From: Myotis daubentonii
Lineage: Eukaryota; Chordata; Mammalia; Chiroptera; Vespertilionidae
Length of the DNA: 64,000 nucleotides
Direction: 5' to 3'
NCBI RefSeq assembly: GCF_963259705.1
Contig: NC_081844.1
Span: 34,785,341-34,849,340, forward strand
The translations under genes were made by a program, and so were the position numbers. The notes under the pieces are model-generated. The model searched no databases. It had not been told where the DNA came from and saw nothing but the letters and a program-made list of their open reading frames with translations. This document shows, piece after piece, positions 10,806 to 22,400 of this stretch (the first letter of the stretch is position 1; every line of letters begins with the position of its first letter).

Positions 10806-11670
10806 ATATCCTACTTTTTTAGACTTCTTTCTTAAATATATACATTTAAGTAAATCATACTAACTTTGCTCTGTATTTCCTTGATAAGAATACTAAAATA
10901 CTAGCTTCTTTGGACATAAGCTAAGGTTTAGAGTTTGTTGTTTGTGTGTGACAGAGGTGCTTATAATTTAAAAGAGAGATAAGGGATGGTGACCTAAAAT
11001 TATTATGGCTATTAATTTACATGTGGCCTTTGCTACAAAACTGAGATGCAGCCAGATTTTTTCCCATTTGAAGTATACATCTGATAAAAAGAATTCTATG
11101 CTCAGAGTGCAGCTGACCCTTGAATGATGTGGAGGTTAGGAGCGCCAATCTCCACGAAGTCGAAGATCATGCATCTTACTATTCATGAATGGAAGGCTTG
11201 CTGATTTATCTTGAGATAGACTCCATGGTTGATCAGGGCCATCTGCTGGCTGCATAGGGTACTGCAGCTCAGCTGTATTTCAGACTGAGTAGTGAATTCC
11301 CCAGGAAAAACCCCAAGAGGAGAAATCCCTGTGGCCGAGTTTGTATGGACGGATGGTGGGCAAACAATGCCTCAGTCAAGGAGGTACCACAGGGGTTCCA
11401 AGATCTTAGAACTAATATGAAACTGCCTCAATTTTGTCTTTTAGGGAGCACAGTTTCCATAAGAAAAATATCAGTTATGTGTTAAAATACTAGCTATGTG
11501 TTATTATTACCCATTCTTCACACGAATTTTCAATGTATTCCCTCAGGAGATTTCCCTCACCCCAATCAGGATACGTCAACAGTTCTATAATGGGATGGAA
11601 AAGGTTCACTTTCAGAAATTTCTCTTCGTTGGCTGTCGGAACACACCCCTCTTCCTAAAAGAAAGCAATC
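10806..11670. other. AT-rich gene-free stretch
   Basis: No exon is seen. Around 11104-11200 a sequence starting near CAGCTGACCCTTGAATGATG resembles an old mammalian interspersed repeat that I cannot name with confidence. Confidence 0.5.
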
Positions 11671-11871
11671 TGCCAGGGTGGTGTGCCTCAACGGTTGGGC
11701 ATCGACCTATGAGCCAGGAGGTTGCAGTTCCATTCCTAGTCAGGGCACATGCCAAGGCTGCAGGCTCCATCCCCAGTAGGGGGCGTGCAGGAGGCAACCG
11801 ATCAATGATTCTCTCTCATCACTGATGTTTCTATCTCTCTCTCCCCCTCTCCCTTCCTCTCTGAAATCAAT

Positions 11872-11874
<3 letters not shown>
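11671..11874 (+). repeat. Ves SINE
   Basis: It has a tRNA-like head (GGTTGGGCATCGACCTATGA), the CCCCAGTAGGGGGCGTGCAG core and the ATCAATGATTCTCTCTCATC tail. Its tail runs into a CA repeat. Confidence 0.92.

Positions 11875-11903
<29 letters not shown>
11875..11903. repeat. (CA)n microsatellite
   Basis: AC repeat between the Ves tail and the HeliBat 3' end. Confidence 0.95.
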
Positions 11904-11907
<4 letters not shown>

Positions 11908-12345
11908 AGGCCTGGTGCACAAAAATTTGTGCACTCAGGGGGGGTCCCTCAGCTGGCCTGTGCCCTCTCGCAGTCTGGGACCCCTCAGGGGATGACCACC
12001 TGCTGGCTTAGTGCCGCCCCCCGGGGGCTCGGGCCTAAGCTGGCAGTCAGACATCCCTCTGGCAGCTCGGGATGTCCACTTGCCAGCGGGGAGCAGACCT
12101 AAGCTGCAGTCGGACATCCTTAGCGCTGCTGAGGAGGCGGGAGAGGCTCCCACCACCACCTCTGTGCTGGCAGCCATCAGCCTGACTGTGGCTGAGCAGA
12201 GCTCCCAATGTGGGAGCGCACTGACCACCAGGGGGAAGCTCCTGTATTGAGCATCTGCTCCCTGGTGGTCAGTGTGTGTCATAGTGACCAGTCATTCCTT
12301 GTTGTTCTGCTGTCAATTTGCATATTACCCTTTTATTATATAGGA
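11904..12345 (-). mobile_element. HeliBat Helitron, unit B (inverted)
   Basis: On the minus strand it begins TCCTATATAATAAAAGGG (5' end at 12345), passes ATATGCAAATTGAC, and ends in a hairpin (GTGCACAAATTTTTGTGCAC) and GGCCTCTAG (CTAG at 11904-11907). It is colinear with 9668-10128. Confidence 0.92.
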
Positions 12346-12953
12346 TAGAGGCCTGGTACATGGGTAAGGGCTGGCTGGTTTGCCTTGAAGGGTGTCCCGG
12401 ATCAGGATGGGGGTCCTGCTAGGGTGACTGGCCAGCCTGGGTGAGGGGCTGAGGGCAATTTTCAGGCCAGCTGCACCCCCTTCAGGGTGGGGGTCCCCAC
12501 TGGGGTACCTGGCCAGCCTGGGTGAGGGGCTGATGGCTGTTTGCAGGATGGTCAGGACCCCCAGTGGGGATCCTCATCCCATGGGGGTGTGACCAACCTG
12601 GGTGAGGGGCTGAGGGCCGTTTTCAGGCTGGCCACACCCCCTTCAGGGTGGGGGTCCCTACTGGGGTGCCTGGCCAGCCTGGGTGAGGGGCTGAGGGCCG
12701 TTTTCAGGCTGGCCACACCCCCTGGTGACCCAAGCTCCCAGACTTTTCTTTTCTGGGATTTATTTATCTTCTATGATTGAAACTTTGTAGCCTTGAGCGG
12801 AGCCCAGTGCTGGCCAGGGCAGGTGGGAAGCTTGGCTTCCTCCATCACCTGGGGCAACCCAAGCCTCCTGCTCGCTCCAGCTCTGTGGCTGCCACCATCT
12901 TTGTGACAGAGTGGTGGAGTGATGGCTAATTTGCATATTACTGTTTTATTGGA

Positions 12954-12955
<2 letters not shown>
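12346..12955 (-). mobile_element. HeliBat Helitron, unit A (inverted)
   Basis: On the minus strand it begins TCTCCAATAAAACAG (5' end at 12955) with ATATGCAAATTAGCC, then the same unique segment as 9154-9453 (GGAGGAAGCCAAGCTTCCC is shared), then about four 80-bp repeats. It ends near CCAGGCCTCTA, immediately followed by unit B. Confidence 0.88.

Positions 12956-13039
<84 letters not shown>
12956..13039. repeat. (TA)n(GA)n compound microsatellite
   Basis: About 21 TA units followed by about 20 GA units, directly outside the HeliBat 5' end. Confidence 0.97.
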
Positions 13040-13042
<3 letters not shown>

Positions 13043-13224
13043 CCCTTCCATTGGGTCAACTTCATCATCACACTCCTTTTATTCTCAGCTCTATGATACC
13101 TCCATACTATTTTAGCCACTGATTTTTCTTTTCTACTTCTTCCTCTTTTTTATTTTCTATAACAAAATGAAGGTGTGTGGGAGGATAGGAAAAAAAATAA
13201 AAACAGCAAAAGAAGAGGACACTC

Positions 13225-13446
13225 CAGAGCATACAGGCAGCTTTATTGAGTTAGTGGCATGCAGGGAAGTTCCTCCCCATCAGCAGGAGCAGGCATTAGA
13301 GTGCGGGGTCAGGAGGGCCCGAGGCTGGGGTCTGGTCACTTGGTGACATGCAGAGTTCTCCTCTGGGGGCCTGGGAGTTCTCTCAGGGGCAACAGGATTC
13401 AGACACCCCCATACCTGGAAAAGCAACCTTCACATTTCATTTCTCC
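13225..13446 (-). other. CLU: CLU exon 9: last codons, stop and 3' UTR
   Basis: The acceptor is a T-rich tract ending CAG (13449-13447). The exon adds the last base of an Arg codon, GAG, AAA and TGA (13439-13437). The rest is 3' UTR. The polyadenylation signal AATAAA is at 13247-13242; the cleavage site is placed about 17 bases downstream by convention. Confidence 0.9.
13242..13247 (-). terminator. CLU: CLU polyadenylation signal
   Basis: Canonical AATAAA on the minus strand, preceded by ACTCAATAAAGC-type sequence as in other mammalian clusterin mRNAs. Confidence 0.9.
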
Positions 13447-16400
13447 CTGAAAAAAAAAAAATGGAGGCGGGGGAGAAAGTGAGGGCTCCGTATTCACCGA
13501 CACTCAAATTCTTACCAAACAAGAAAGAGCTCCCTCCGGAGGAAAACTACGGGTCTCGATGGTCCTGGCCTCCTGTCGGTACTCTGGCCGTCGTTCCCAG
13601 ACCGGGTACTCGGCCTTTGGGGCTCCCAGGGACCGGGGGGCCCGGAAGGACCGTGGCTGAGCCCTGCACACTCACCGGGTACTCTGGCGGTATTCCTGCA
13701 GCGCTTTCTCAGCCACGGTCTCCATGAACCTAGGACTGTGCATGGAGACTTCTTCCGGGACAGTCACGGTGATGGGGTCAGAATCAAAGAGCGTCAGAAT
13801 CACCTTCGTGAAACCGGAGGGAACGCTGGAGTCGGAACCGCGGGACGCCACCTGGGCAGAGGGAGGGTGGGAGAAGGGCTGAGACACCGCCAAACTCCAC
13901 CCGTTTTGCAACAAAAGTCAGGCCTAAATCTGGACCGCTGACGCCCTTGCCTCTGACTAATCGGGACACGCGTACACCTCACTGGAAAGCAATGCCGCTG
14001 TTCAGAGGCACTTGGCAGGTGTAAATGGCACCGCAAAGGACCAGCCTGGGGGAGCCCCATGAGTGGAAGATGATTTCCAAGCCACCGTATTTCCTTTGGG
14101 CAGCCATTGGCCTGGCTGAGGTAGAAAAGGAATCAGGGAAAGAAACTAGAACCCTGGCTGGTTTGGCTCAGTGGATAGAGCGTTGACCTGCGGACTGAAG
14201 GGTCCCGGGTTTGATTCCGGTCAAGGGCACATGCCCGGGTTGTGGGCTCGATCCCCAGTGGGGGGTGTGCAGGAGGGAGCTGATCAATGATTCTCTCTCA
14301 TCATTTATGTTTCGCTCTCTTGCTCTCCTCCCTTCCTCTCTGAAATCAGTAAAAATATGTATTAAAAAAAAAAAAAGAAAATAGAAAGGTTCCCAGTGCT
14401 GGAGGGGAGCTTTTCATCATGGACACAGGAGGCTGCCCCAATTCACGAGCGCCCAGCCTACACACCAGAAGGGGCGGCTTCATGGAAAGAGCACAGGGTC
14501 CCAGCCAAGCAGACAGGCTCCGTCACCCAGGCGAGGCACCTGTCAGCCATCTGGCCTTGACCGAGCTCTCGAACCTCTCTCACTCTCCTCATCCATAAAA
14601 CGGGGTCATGACATTGCACCTCTGGGCGATGAGGCTCCCAGGTGATGATGCACATAAAGGTCATATGTTTCCGGCCGCAGGACAAACACTCAATGGAAAG
14701 CTTAAGTCTTCATCCCGTTTCACCCCCAGGGAGGGCCACATCCTCCTCTCCGGGCCGCACCTTGGGGCCCAGCTGTCGGAGAGACTCACCGTGGTGACGT
14801 GGAGGGAGTACCGGTCCTCCCTCTGGGTGAGGTTGGCCAGCTGGGACACCCAGTTGAACTGCTCGTTGAGCTGCTTGAGCAGAGCGGAGGTGTTGAGCAT
14901 CTTCTGCTGGTAGGACCGCAGCAGCTCGTCGTACTGCCTGGCCAACTTCTCCGCCAGCTCCAGGGAGCTGTTCAGCTCCTCACGCAGCAGGTTCTGCGCG
15001 GGGTTGCTGCCCGAGCAGTCTGCCCCGAGACCAGACGGAAAACACAACAGGGCCGCCACGTGAAGGGAAAGTCAAACAGGGAAGAAACGGGATGGAAATC
15101 AGTTCACGGAGCCAGGACCTAAAGCAGAGCCGGTTGCCGGTCCCCAAACCGTCTGTCATCAGCCCGTGACAACATAAAGAGGTCGCCCCAGAATGTAGCC
15201 CAGCAGGTGGCTTCCTTCATGGAGAAAGCCTCGTCCTGGAAAACTGTCGGTTGGACCACACAGCGTGCTTAGTGACATCGCCGGAGGCTGGGGGCGAGCG
15301 CAGCTGACCACACTCGGCGAAGCCTGGACCTCAGTGCTCCGGGCGCTCAGATCTAGGGCCACTCTGCTGTCCCCGTCCCCCCATGAGTCAATTCCGGAGA
15401 TGTGGGGGTGTCATGTGGAGCTACCGTTTGTGTGGCACCCACCACGTACCAGATACCACATAAGTGCTTAGGATGTCCGTTATCTGTAACAATCAGGTGT
15501 ATTCTAAGAGCCACCAATAATGAATTTTTATTTTTTACCAAAAATGAAATGGAGACCCACACGTGCCTGAAGTTACAGAAGAAACAATCTGGGGGACCAG
15601 AATTGAACCCAGGGCTTTTAACTCCTAATCTTAGGCTCCTCCTATTCGGAGTCTGTGGTCTGGAAAATTCTCCAAGCTTGTCTTTTGGCCGTAGCTGCAG
15701 AGTTGGAAATTCTGCCCCAAGACTTCATTTAGCAGAAGAGCAGCTGGTGGCTGGGGTCCTGGCTTCCCACCCACCCACGTGGCTGGTCACCAAGTTCACC
15801 GGTGGAGCAGGGAAGATAGAGTTCATTCTTTTTGGTGCCTGAGCCAGCGCCCACTGCAGGGTGCCAGATTGATAAGAGTTGGCAACTCCCCGCTATCTCT
15901 AAAAACTACTCTTTTTTTCTCTCCTTACATTTTAAAAAAATATTCCAAGGGGAGCACATCAAACCCAAACGAGTCAGGGGAAAGGAGATCTTTTCACACT
16001 AAAGAATGGTGATCATTTCTATTAAATGATTATATGTAATCCTTTTCATCAAATGATTGTATTGAATGTAATCATTGGTATTACAATCAAATAAATGTTA
16101 GGTGGGGCAAGAAACAGAATTAGGAACAAGAAGCCAGGTTGGAAAAGATAGATAATAAATAACCTTAACTCTTTTACCAGGAAATAATTTAAAGACCAGA
16201 AAAGTCATTGAGAACAGCGACTCAGTCTAGAGAGGGTGGGGACTGACAGGAGGGAGGTAGCTACTGGCATCTAGTGGTTAGAGGCCAGGGATGCTGCTAA
16301 ACCTCCTACAGGGCACAAGACAGCCCCCAACGACAAAGAATGATCTGGACAAAAATGGCAATAGTGAAAAAGTTGAGAAATCCCAGTCTGGGGTTCCTGG

Positions 16401-19400
16401 GCAATGCCTCCTTAGATATTTGCAAGAACCTTAAATAAGAGGCCATCAGTGTCCCTCAGTGTAGAAAAGACGGTGGCTGTGTAGGTAAGCTGTGATCAGT
16501 GACCATGCAGGTCAGTGCCAGGGGTGCCAACCTGAGCCTAGGCAGCTGTGTGTCTTTTCTTCTGGCCTTAACATGACTAACTTTCTGGTGGTGAGGTGCC
16601 ATGTCATTTATGCTATTCTAACGATGATATTGTGTGGGAACAGGCCAAGAGACGTGGGTATTCATCCATCAGTTTCCTATGACACTTGTATTTATTTTGC
16701 AGTGGCTCCTAAAATGACAGGAATGGGGCTAGAATATTTAACCAGACTCTGAAGGGCTGCCCTGGCAAACACACACATATTAAATAAGAGCAAGGCCACC
16801 ACATTGATCCTTTATTTACAAGGGAAACCATTAACTCTTGCTGAGCACACACTATTGCGGGCCAAAAAGTTTCTAGATGCTTTTAGAGCTGTTATCTCAA
16901 AGCAGGAAGAAACTAGCCACTCTCCAGATCTGATAAAGCCGAAGGGGAATGATTTCCTTTGCCTCGGAGATCAACCCACCAGAGGCAATGGGACCACCAT
17001 CACTGACCCACGGGTGGGTAAGGGACCACTATCATTGACCCAGGGGTGCTGAAGACAGACCCCAAAGTGCTGGTTAAGAGCACATCCAAACACGAAGGTC
17101 CCCCGCATGGGATGTCCTGTAATTTTACTTAACTTTTCTTTGACTGAGTTTCTACCTCTGTAAGATAGGGCCATTCATTGTACCCAACTCAGGGTCATTT
17201 TGAGGAAATTAGTAACTGTTTGCAAAGTGGTTAGAACAGAACCTGACACATGGTAGGTGTTTGCTAAACCGAAAACATACTATTTAAAATGTCACCATCT
17301 GCAGGAAAAAACGAGGATGTCTACTATGCTTGGCCCTTGGGGAAAGAATGATGGGGAAATCAAAGATGATGGCTTTTCCAAAAAGCGTAACAGCCCCTCC
17401 CACGACCTCCTGTTGGCCATGTGCTGGATGACTTGGTGGGCACTTTATATAATAGTATGTTATCCAATTCCCGATTTCAGGGGCAACTCTGCCTCCTAAC
17501 CCTTGTCTACAGATAGGGGCCCAGGCGGAAGAAGGCAAACAGCCTCCCCTGGTGCCACAGCCAGAGAGCAGCAGAGCTGAAACTCGAACTCCCTTCATCT
17601 GACCAATAAAGGCAGCCCCGCTGAGGTACCAGGTGCAAGGCTCCCAGACTTACCCACTGACAAGATCTCCTGGCACTTGGCACACTGGTCCTTCATCTTC
17701 AGGCACCCCGTAGAGTTGTGACGTATCTCCTTGCATATGGTGCGGTTATCGTTGTTTTCTGGAGACACACAGGGGGAGAGGGAGTCATGCTGAAGAACCA
17801 TACAGAGCAATACAGTGATGGGCCGCCCCACTGTCCCTGACCCCTTCGACACTACTGCTTGGCCCTTTGAGCTGGTTCTGCAGGCGGAGCAGGTTGGAGT
17901 TGGCCTGCAGATACAGGCCTCTGATCAGGGATCCCTGCAGAAGGACAAGGAGGTAGTTCCCAGGGTTTCCCCAGCTAGGTATGCCCCCCCACCCCCGCCA
18001 CCATCTCCCTCTCTTGCCTCAATACTCCCCTATTTGTACTTCTCTTTGGCATCATAACCCATCTTGCTCTGCGTTTAACTGACTCATTTCTCACCCCCTA
18101 GTGAGTCAGCAAGTCCTTTGAAGGCCGGAATGGGATCCTCCTTTCAGACTCCTTATAACACAGAACTCCCCCCATTATGGATACGCAGTAGATGCTGGTT
18201 CGATTCAACACCCTCTTCTATTTCCACATCATTTGAAGCCAAACCTGGTGCCAAACTATAGCCTTTAGGAGATGGTGTAGGCCCGTGGTCGGCAAACTGC
18301 GGCTCGCGAGCCACATGCGGCTCTTTGGCCCCTTGAGTGTGGCTCTTCCTAAACCTTAGGAGTACCCTAATTAAGTTAATAACAATGTACCTACCTATAT
18401 AGTTTAAGTTTTTAAAAATCTGGCTCTCAAAAGAAATTTCAATCATTGTACTGTTGATATTTGGCTCTGTTGACTAATGAGTTTGCCGACCATTGGTGTA
18501 GGCCAACCAATAGCTATTGGTTCAATGAAGGAAATAATTTCTGAAAGTATTGGCTTTTCATGTCCATATTAGACTTCATTCAAAAAATATTAATTATGTG
18601 CCCATTCTCTACCAGACCCTAAGGTTATAGCCATGAACAGCTTTCTTAAGACTAAGTAATTTGTCGCCAATATATACATGGCATCCACAGACAACCACCT
18701 GGGTTCCCAAGAGAAAGGGGTCTGGTTCTCTAGAGGCAGGAGTCAATCCGATGCCCAATAGTTGCTGGAAGGGGCATGGTAAACTCCAAGCCCTGCAGAG
18801 CTAGATCTGACCAGGTCCTATTTTACCAGCTGCAAAACTTTGGATACAACCCTCCATCTCTCTGTCGCTGTTTTCTCCTCCTTAAATGGGGTTAATATCA
18901 CCTTTACAGGGGTGCTGGGAGGGAAATCAAGACGACGCATACCAAGTTCTTAGCATCTAATGGGTTTTTCAACAAGTTGTTGTTCCCATCCCTTCTCAGG
19001 GGGAAGGAGACATCTTTCTAACCTTCCGGGAATTCCATCATTGGAAACTCGAAGAGAGGTTCCTGGAGTTGGCTATCCATGGTCTGCTGAGCCTGGTGTA
19101 TCATGTCAAAGAAGGGCCGGAACATGTCCTGGAAGTTTGGGATTCCAAACATGGGGAAAGACATTAAGTTTCGGGCAAAGCGGGTCTTGGGGAAGAGAGG
19201 CCTCCATGGGAATGAGCTGAAGGGTGGAAAGTGGTAGGGATCCAGGGGTTCCCGGTTGAAGAAACTGCTTTGGAAAAGTTCATCCATAATACTGGACATC
19301 TTTTCGAATCTGTCCTCCATGGTGTCCAGTACGTGGGCCTGCTGCCGGTCATTCTCCAGCAGGGAGTCGATGCGGTCACCGTTCATCCAGAAGTAGAAGG

Positions 19401-22400
19401 GAGAGCTCTGGTTCAGGAACTCCTCCAACTGCGGCAGGCAGAATGCGGAACAGTAAGGAGAAGCTCACGAGGGTCCCAACCTCCTGCACCTCCCTCTTGT
19501 TGAGACGGGCCAGGCCCAGCTCCTCCTCACTGCACTTTGGTCTCCACGGAGTCACACAGCATGTGACTGAAGGCCCCCCTGAGACTGGCTCCCTGGTTTC
19601 TGAACTGTCAGGCCAGTGCCCTTCCAGTCTACCCATCCCAACAGAGCAGAGTTAGGAAGACCCATGAGGCTCTAGAGCAGTGGTTCTAATAACATGACCC
19701 TTTAATATGCCGGGTACTCATATGTGGGTATATCTGCATGTGGGCGGACCCGCCTGGAGACGGATAGAGGAGTGGTGTCTCGGTTCCTAAGACCATTGAA
19801 AATATGTTTTCCGATGGTCTTCGCCAGTGGTCGGCAAACTGCAGCTCGCGAGCCACATGCGGCTCTTTGGCCCCTTGAGTGTGGCTCTTCCACAAAATAC
19901 CACATGTGGGCATGCACGTACAGTGTGATTGAAACTTCGTGGCCCATGCACAGAAGTCGGTATTTTGTGGAAGAGCCACACTCAAGGGGCCAAAGAGCCA
20001 CATGTAGCTCACGAGCCGCAGTTTGTCACTGTCTTAGGCGACCCCTGTGAAAGGGTCGTTCGACCCCCATAGGGGTCGCGACCCACAGGTTGAGAACCGC
20101 TGCTCCAGAGTCACAAGGCTCATCACTTGAGACTCTCTGTGGTTTTCTTTGGCAGCTAATGATCCCCACCCCTGCTCATCCAAAGACCAACTGGTATGTC
20201 TTCAGTGAGTAGCAAAACTTGAGTCCCGATTAACGAGGCTCACAGGGAAGGATGGAATCCACATTAATGTACTAAAAATCCTTAATTCCTTCCATCTAAG
20301 TGGACACAGGGCTGTGCCATACCATGACGTGATTTATGTAATCCAGCTAATAACTGCTAGATAAGAGTCTTCTAAGAGGTGGCAAATACCTGGCACAGGT
20401 GCTTTTCATGACTGTATTTCTGCACTTATCGCAGACTTTACCAATGGATAATGGCACTCTGGGCGCAAACGCAGCCAGAACTAATCAATTGCATCTGTGA
20501 GATGAAGCTGTGGCATTTTAATTATAATAAGAAAAATATTTATTTGGTCTTTGACCCTTTCTAACAAAGAGCTCCTAAAACCCTTTGAATTTCCTATGAT
20601 GAGAACAATAAAGGTATCTTTTATGATTTTAATGAGGTGACTTTTAGAAAACACTCTTAAGGATGAAGGCTGGGGAAGGGAACCTTGATTAGAAGCTTGA
20701 AACTTTCAGTCCCACACTCTGATTTCTGGGGAGGGGAGAGGAGCTGGAGGTTGAATCAATCGCCAATGGCCAATGTTGCTGATGTTAATGAAGCCGCCGG
20801 AAAACCCCAAAGGACAAGTTCCCAGAGTGTGTGGGGTTGTTGAACACATAGAGATGTGGAGAGAGTGGTGCACCTGGAGAGAGCGTGGGAGCTACCTGCC
20901 CCTTTCCCCTGCCCTATGCATCTCTTCCATTTTGGCTGTTCCTTTTATAATAAACCTGTAATCTAAGAAGTAAAATGTTTCTCTGAGTTCCATGAGCCAC
21001 TCTAGCAAATCAATTAAGGAGGGGGTTGTTGAAACCTCCAATCTATAGCGCAACAGTCAGAAGCACAGGTGACAACCTGGACATGTGATTAGCACCTGAA
21101 GGGGGTGTGGGACAGTCTTCTGGGACTGAGTCCTTAACCTGTGGGATCTGAGGCTATCTCCAGGTAGATAGTGTCAGAATTGAGTTGAATTATAGGACAC
21201 CCAGCTGGGGTGGGAGAACTCGCACACGTTGGAACTGGGTGTAGAATAACAGAAGCATGTTTCACCAGGTTCTCCCCATTCCCCACTCAGAGCCTAGGCT
21301 GCACTCCACAGCGCTTCCCCATTTCACCTGGCGGCCAACCAGCCCTGAGCTGCTCCTGCAGACGCGCGCGTAGAACTTCATGCAGGTCTGCTTCAGGCAG
21401 GGCTTACACTCCTCCCAGAGGGACAGCATGGTATCATTGCACACTTCCTGGGACGCCTTCAGCTTCATTTCAGTATCCTTGGTATCAGTTAGGGCATCCT
21501 ACAGCGGGACACAAAGCCAGGTCAGCCACGCAGAACTCACAGGCTGCACCCTCCCCAGCACGCACGGTGATGCTGGCCCTCCACCCAGGCCGACTTCCCA
21601 CGTCTGGCCCAGGGTGTGCTCATTTCCACCCCAGCCCTGGCTCCCGTGTTCCCTCTTCCTTGCCCACCTAGCTTTAAAGATCCTTTCATCTTCAAAACCC
21701 AACTGTTCCTTAGTCCTCCCGGGCCAGTAGACCCCGTGTGGACATCTCCTTCTCTGACACACACTTAGAGTCTCTACCCCAGGATTTGCCTCTCACTTAC
21801 ACTCCACTTTCTATGCTCAACTTCTGGTGTGTAAAGGTCATCATCCAAAGCTCCTGGAGGCTCCCTGGATCTTAGATTCTGTTGGGACCATGGCCCCTGG
21901 CATGCAACCGGAATAGGCCAGCTTTCAAAGTCAAAGTCAGCACGATCCCCCAAACTCTCTAATGTGCCCTGTCATCTGACCCCATAGTTTTATACGAATT
22001 TATGCCAAGGAGTTCCTGCAATAAAGGAAAAGTCCTTATGCCTAAAGATCTTTGTTTCTATATGTGTTTATGGCAAAAAACAAATAAACAAAACAACCAA
22101 CAACCTAGAATTAATTCAGATGTAAAACTAGGGGACAAGTTAAGCGAATTGTGGGACCTACGAAGGGTGGATAAGCACAGCACTCCAAGGGATGTTTATG
22201 TTAAGTTTCAGTAGTACAGTAAGCATTTTTCATGTTAAAAATTCCTGATTTGTCAAAAAAGCATAGAGGGAAATAACTAGTAAGAAACAGACCATATGTT
22301 AACAGTGAATTGTCCTTAAGTATAAGGATTACAGAAAATCTTTTCCTCCTCTGCTTTCCTATATTAAAATCTTGATGAATGAGCGTGTTACTCTTCAAAG

